NCBI RefSeq assembly: GCF_002855495.1
Contig: NZ_PKRO01000025.1
Coordinates: 1 to 44,519, forward strand
DNA length: 44,519 bases
Reading direction: 5' to 3'
Source of the DNA: Porphyrobacter sp. TH134
Lineage (GTDB): Bacteria > Pseudomonadota > Alphaproteobacteria > Sphingomonadales > Sphingomonadaceae
Numbering within the stretch: the stretch's first letter is position 1; every line of letters begins with the position of its first letter. A model generated the notes under the pieces. That model had not been told where the DNA came from. It did not search any database and saw only the letters and a program-made list of their open reading frames with translations. The translations under genes and the position numbers were made by a program. Below, one piece after another: positions 42,699-44,519 of the stretch.

Positions 42699-43867
42699 AG
42701 CGCATCTGCTTCCTTTTCAACCATGACCAGATCCACCAGCTGGCCCACAGCCTGCCCATCGCGATGGCGCTGGCCGCACGCGGCGAGCATCGGATCGTGC
42801 TGGCCTTCACGCGCGTATCGATCCGCAAGGAGATTGAGCGGCAGACCGATCCCGCTTTGCTGGCGCGGGTGGAGCTTGTGCGGCTGCGGCTGAAGCGTGG
42901 CGGATCCCAATGGCTGGCGGCCACGCTGGAGCAGCTGGTGCCAGCCACGAAGCTGCTGATATACCGCGATAATCTGGACTTTTTCCAGAGCTTTGATGCT
43001 GTCGTCGTCTCGGAAAAAACGTCACTGCTGTTGAAGACCGTCTACGGACTTGAAGGCCTCAAGCTGATCCACACCCGGCACGGGGCGGGCGACCGGGCGA
43101 TCGGTTTCAACCGCGAAAGTGCAGGGTTTGATCTGGTGCTGGTTTCCGGGCCCAAAATCCGCGATCGGCTGATAGCGGAGGCCGGTCTGCGGCCGGATCA
43201 GATTGCGTTGGTCGGCTATCCCAAGTTCGATCTGTGTGCGGGCAACCGCTTTTCCGACTCGTTCCCTGCGCCCCAGCGCCCGACCGTGCTGTATAACCCC
43301 CACCCCTCGCCCAAGCTGTCGAGCTGGTTCAAGCATGGCGCAGCCGTGCTGCAATCGTTCCGCGATCAGGACCGCTACAATCTCATCTTTGCGCCGCACG
43401 TCATGCTGTTTGAACGCAAATGGGTGGTCACGCTTGACCCCCCAAGCCTCGCACGGGTCGTCCCGCCGGGCCGCAGCCTGCGCGCAGCCCCGCGCATTCA
43501 CTGCGACACCGGCAGCGCTGCCAGCAGCGATATGAGCTATACCAACCGGGCCGATATCTACCTTGGGGATGTCAGCAGTCAGGTTTACGAATTCCTGCGC
43601 GTGCCCCGCCCCTGCCTGTTCCTCAACAGCCACGGGGTCGATTGGCAGGATGATCCCAGTTACCTGCATTGGCGGGCAGGGCCGGTGCTGGATAATCCCG
43701 ACCGTCTGCTTGATGCGATTGATGCTGCGGTTGCCGCCCATCCGGACTACGCCCCGATCCAGCAAGGACTGGTCGACGCCACCTTCTCGCTCAGCCAGCG
43801 TGCGTCAGCCGACCGTGCGGCAGATGCGATCATCGCATTCCTCGAAGGATCAACCACCGGTGGCTAG
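42695..43867 (+). CDS. CDP-glycerol glycerophosphotransferase-like protein (TagB/TagF type)
   Basis: 390 residues. The central and C-terminal parts resemble Glyphos_transf (teichoic-acid TagB/TagF) proteins: GPKIRDRLIAEAGLRPDQIALVGYPKFD, VLYNPHPSPKLSSWFKHG, NLIFAPHVMLF and ADIYLGDVSSQVYEFLRVPRPCLFLNSHG, the last corresponding to the D-x-SS donor-site segment. The front half is GT-B-like (LPIAMALAARGEHRIVLAFT, VVVSEKTSLLLKT, LIHTRHGAGDR with the catalytic-type His). It probably moves a glycerol- or other polyol-phosphate from a CDP donor to an acceptor at the inner face of the membrane. Gram-negative members decorate capsules or lipid headgroups. Coupled to the HAD gene by ATGA; the FkbM start overlaps its stop by 8 bp. 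Confidence 0.82.
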   Translation: MKRICFLFNHDQIHQLAHSLPIAMALAARGEHRIVLAFTRVSIRKEIERQTDPALLARVELVRLRLKRGGSQWLAATLEQLVPATKLLIYRDNLDFFQSFDAVVVSEKTSLLLKTVYGLEGLKLIHTRHGAGDRAIGFNRESAGFDLVLVSGPKIRDRLIAEAGLRPDQIALVGYPKFDLCAGNRFSDSFPAPQRPTVLYNPHPSPKLSSWFKHGAAVLQSFRDQDRYNLIFAPHVMLFERKWVVTLDPPSLARVVPPGRSLRAAPRIHCDTGSAASSDMSYTNRADIYLGDVSSQVYEFLRVPRPCLFLNSHGVDWQDDPSYLHWRAGPVLDNPDRLLDAIDAAVAAHPDYAPIQQGLVDATFSLSQRASADRAADAIIAFLEGSTTGG

Positions 43868-44477
43868 GCTCGGCGATTTTTGGCGGTACGGCGTGGTCAA
43901 GACGCTGCGCAAACTGAAAGCCGCAGCGCTTTCGCCGGTGCTGGCGATGCGCGCAGGAAGGCCGGTGCGCTCAGCTTACGGCGTGCTGATGACCCCGAAC
44001 TGGCAGGACACCACGTTTCGTTATTGCATCTTTGGCACCTACGGCCGGGATCTGGCCGATCTGTTGCTGGGACAGAGTGATGATTTCGTGTTCGTGGATA
44101 TCGGCGCCAACCAGGGGCTTTACTCGCTTGTCGCGGCGCAGAACCCCCGGTGCCGCCAGATCATCGCGTTTGAACCTGTGCCCGCAACCCACGCGCGGCT
44201 TGCGGCCAATGTCGCGCTGAACGGCGGGGCCGCGCGCACGGTGCTCCACCATGTTGCCATCGCTGACAGCGTGGGCGAGGTCACGATCAGCGTCGCCGAG
44301 GGCCACACCGGCACGGCAACGCTGGCCGGGCGCGACAATGGCAAGCCGGCCAGCGGAGGCGTGACCATCCACACCATCAACGCGCCGCTGCTTGACCCGC
44401 TGCTGGCGGGCGATCTTCCGTTTGTCAACGGCGGAGTAAAAGTCGGCCATTGGGCGGCGCAAAATCAGGCCACTTGA
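43860..44477 (+). CDS. FkbM-family methyltransferase, 3' end replaced by an insertion
   Basis: 205 residues as read from GTG 43860, which overlaps the preceding stop by 8 bp. The N-terminal part and the SAM-binding core are normal: FVFVDIGANQGLYSLVAA, IIAFEPVPATHARLAANVALNGG, VLHHVAIADSVGEVTIS. The FkbM family then continues with a K-I-D-V-E-G-type segment after the LPFV strand; here the frame instead runs into NGGVKVGHWAAQNQAT and stops at 44475-44477, where the DNA takes on the character of an insertion-sequence end. The native part is therefore about residues 1-189 and the gene lacks roughly its last third. Family proteins O-methylate sugars or glycolipids, consistent with the operon. The rest of the gene, if retained, lies beyond the window. 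Confidence 0.8.
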   Translation: MARLGDFWRYGVVKTLRKLKAAALSPVLAMRAGRPVRSAYGVLMTPNWQDTTFRYCIFGTYGRDLADLLLGQSDDFVFVDIGANQGLYSLVAAQNPRCRQIIAFEPVPATHARLAANVALNGGAARTVLHHVAIADSVGEVTISVAEGHTGTATLAGRDNGKPASGGVTIHTINAPLLDPLLAGDLPFVNGGVKVGHWAAQNQAT

Positions 44478-44519
44478 TCCGCGCCTTGGCGAGCGCTGGG
44501 AGGGCGTAGCCCGAGCGGG
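44423..44519. mobile_element. probable left end of an IS21-like insertion element (partial)
   Basis: From about 44423 (TG, the usual first bases of IS21-family ends) the sequence stops fitting FkbM and contains two related direct repeats, AAAAGTCGGCCATT (44438-44451) and AAAATCAGGCCACTT (44461-44475), 23 bp apart. Repeated GGCCA-containing sites of this kind are what IS21-type transposases bind at element ends. The element's genes lie beyond the window. The exact junction may be a few bases either side of 44423, since the first bases are also compatible with FkbM coding. Confidence 0.55.

Overview
The window looks like a chromosomal segment of a high-GC alphaproteobacterium of the Sphingomonadales (Erythrobacteraceae or Sphingomonadaceae type). 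This rests on gene content: three large TonB-dependent receptors, one of the Xanthomonas/Caulobacter type, a receptor / LacI / MFS / GH3 / tryptophan-halogenase-like locus, and many 4-nt overlapping gene pairs. The placement is inferred without a database search. No rRNA, tRNA, CRISPR array or complete insertion sequence was seen.

Layout. (1) 1-1467: a low-GC island with a shortened HisKA_2-type kinase fused translationally to a receiver protein, then about 440 bp without a convincing gene. (2) 1468-3762: a FecA-like TonB receptor. (3) 8324-3822 (minus): a four-gene two-component operon, HisKA_3 kinase, NarL-type regulator, CHASE3 hybrid kinase and single-domain receiver, each overlapping the next by 4 nt. 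(4) 8470-13930: an NTF2-like lipoprotein, a DUF2490 barrel, an exported amidohydrolase overlapping an endonuclease/exonuclease/phosphatase-fold lipoprotein, and a HerA-like ATPase. (5) 13952-17815: CsaA, two tandem MAPEG proteins, thioredoxin reductase, a tyrosine phosphatase and a stand-alone receiver. (6) 17812-24486: a probable methylsuccinyl-CoA dehydrogenase, a 1120-residue TonB receptor and a second acyl-CoA dehydrogenase.

(7) 24722-28954 is a compact module: ArsR regulator, beta-carbonic anhydrase, SulP permease, then on the other strand a second ArsR of identical length and a catalytically degenerate isopropylmalate/isocitrate-dehydrogenase-like protein. The enzyme and permease together suggest CO2/bicarbonate handling under two related repressors whose presumed operators share TTGCA half-sites.

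(8) 29164-31116: an exported alkylsulfatase-type metallo-beta-lactamase. (9) 31123-41126: a beta-glucoside utilisation locus (GH3 lipoprotein, MFS permease, LacI repressor, TonB receptor, divergent flavin-dependent halogenase homologue). Two nearly identical 16-bp palindromes upstream of the GH3 gene and in the receptor/halogenase intergenic region are good candidates for the LacI operators. (10) 41232 to the end: a nucleotidyltransferase, HAD phosphatase and CDP-glycerol-phosphotransferase-like gene, probably building a polyol-phosphate or glycan decoration, followed by an FkbM methyltransferase gene whose 3' end is replaced by what looks like the terminus of an IS21-like element running off the window.

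The most original observations are the double-ArsR carbonic anhydrase module with its dead dehydrogenase, the LacI operator pair, and the insertion-truncated FkbM gene.
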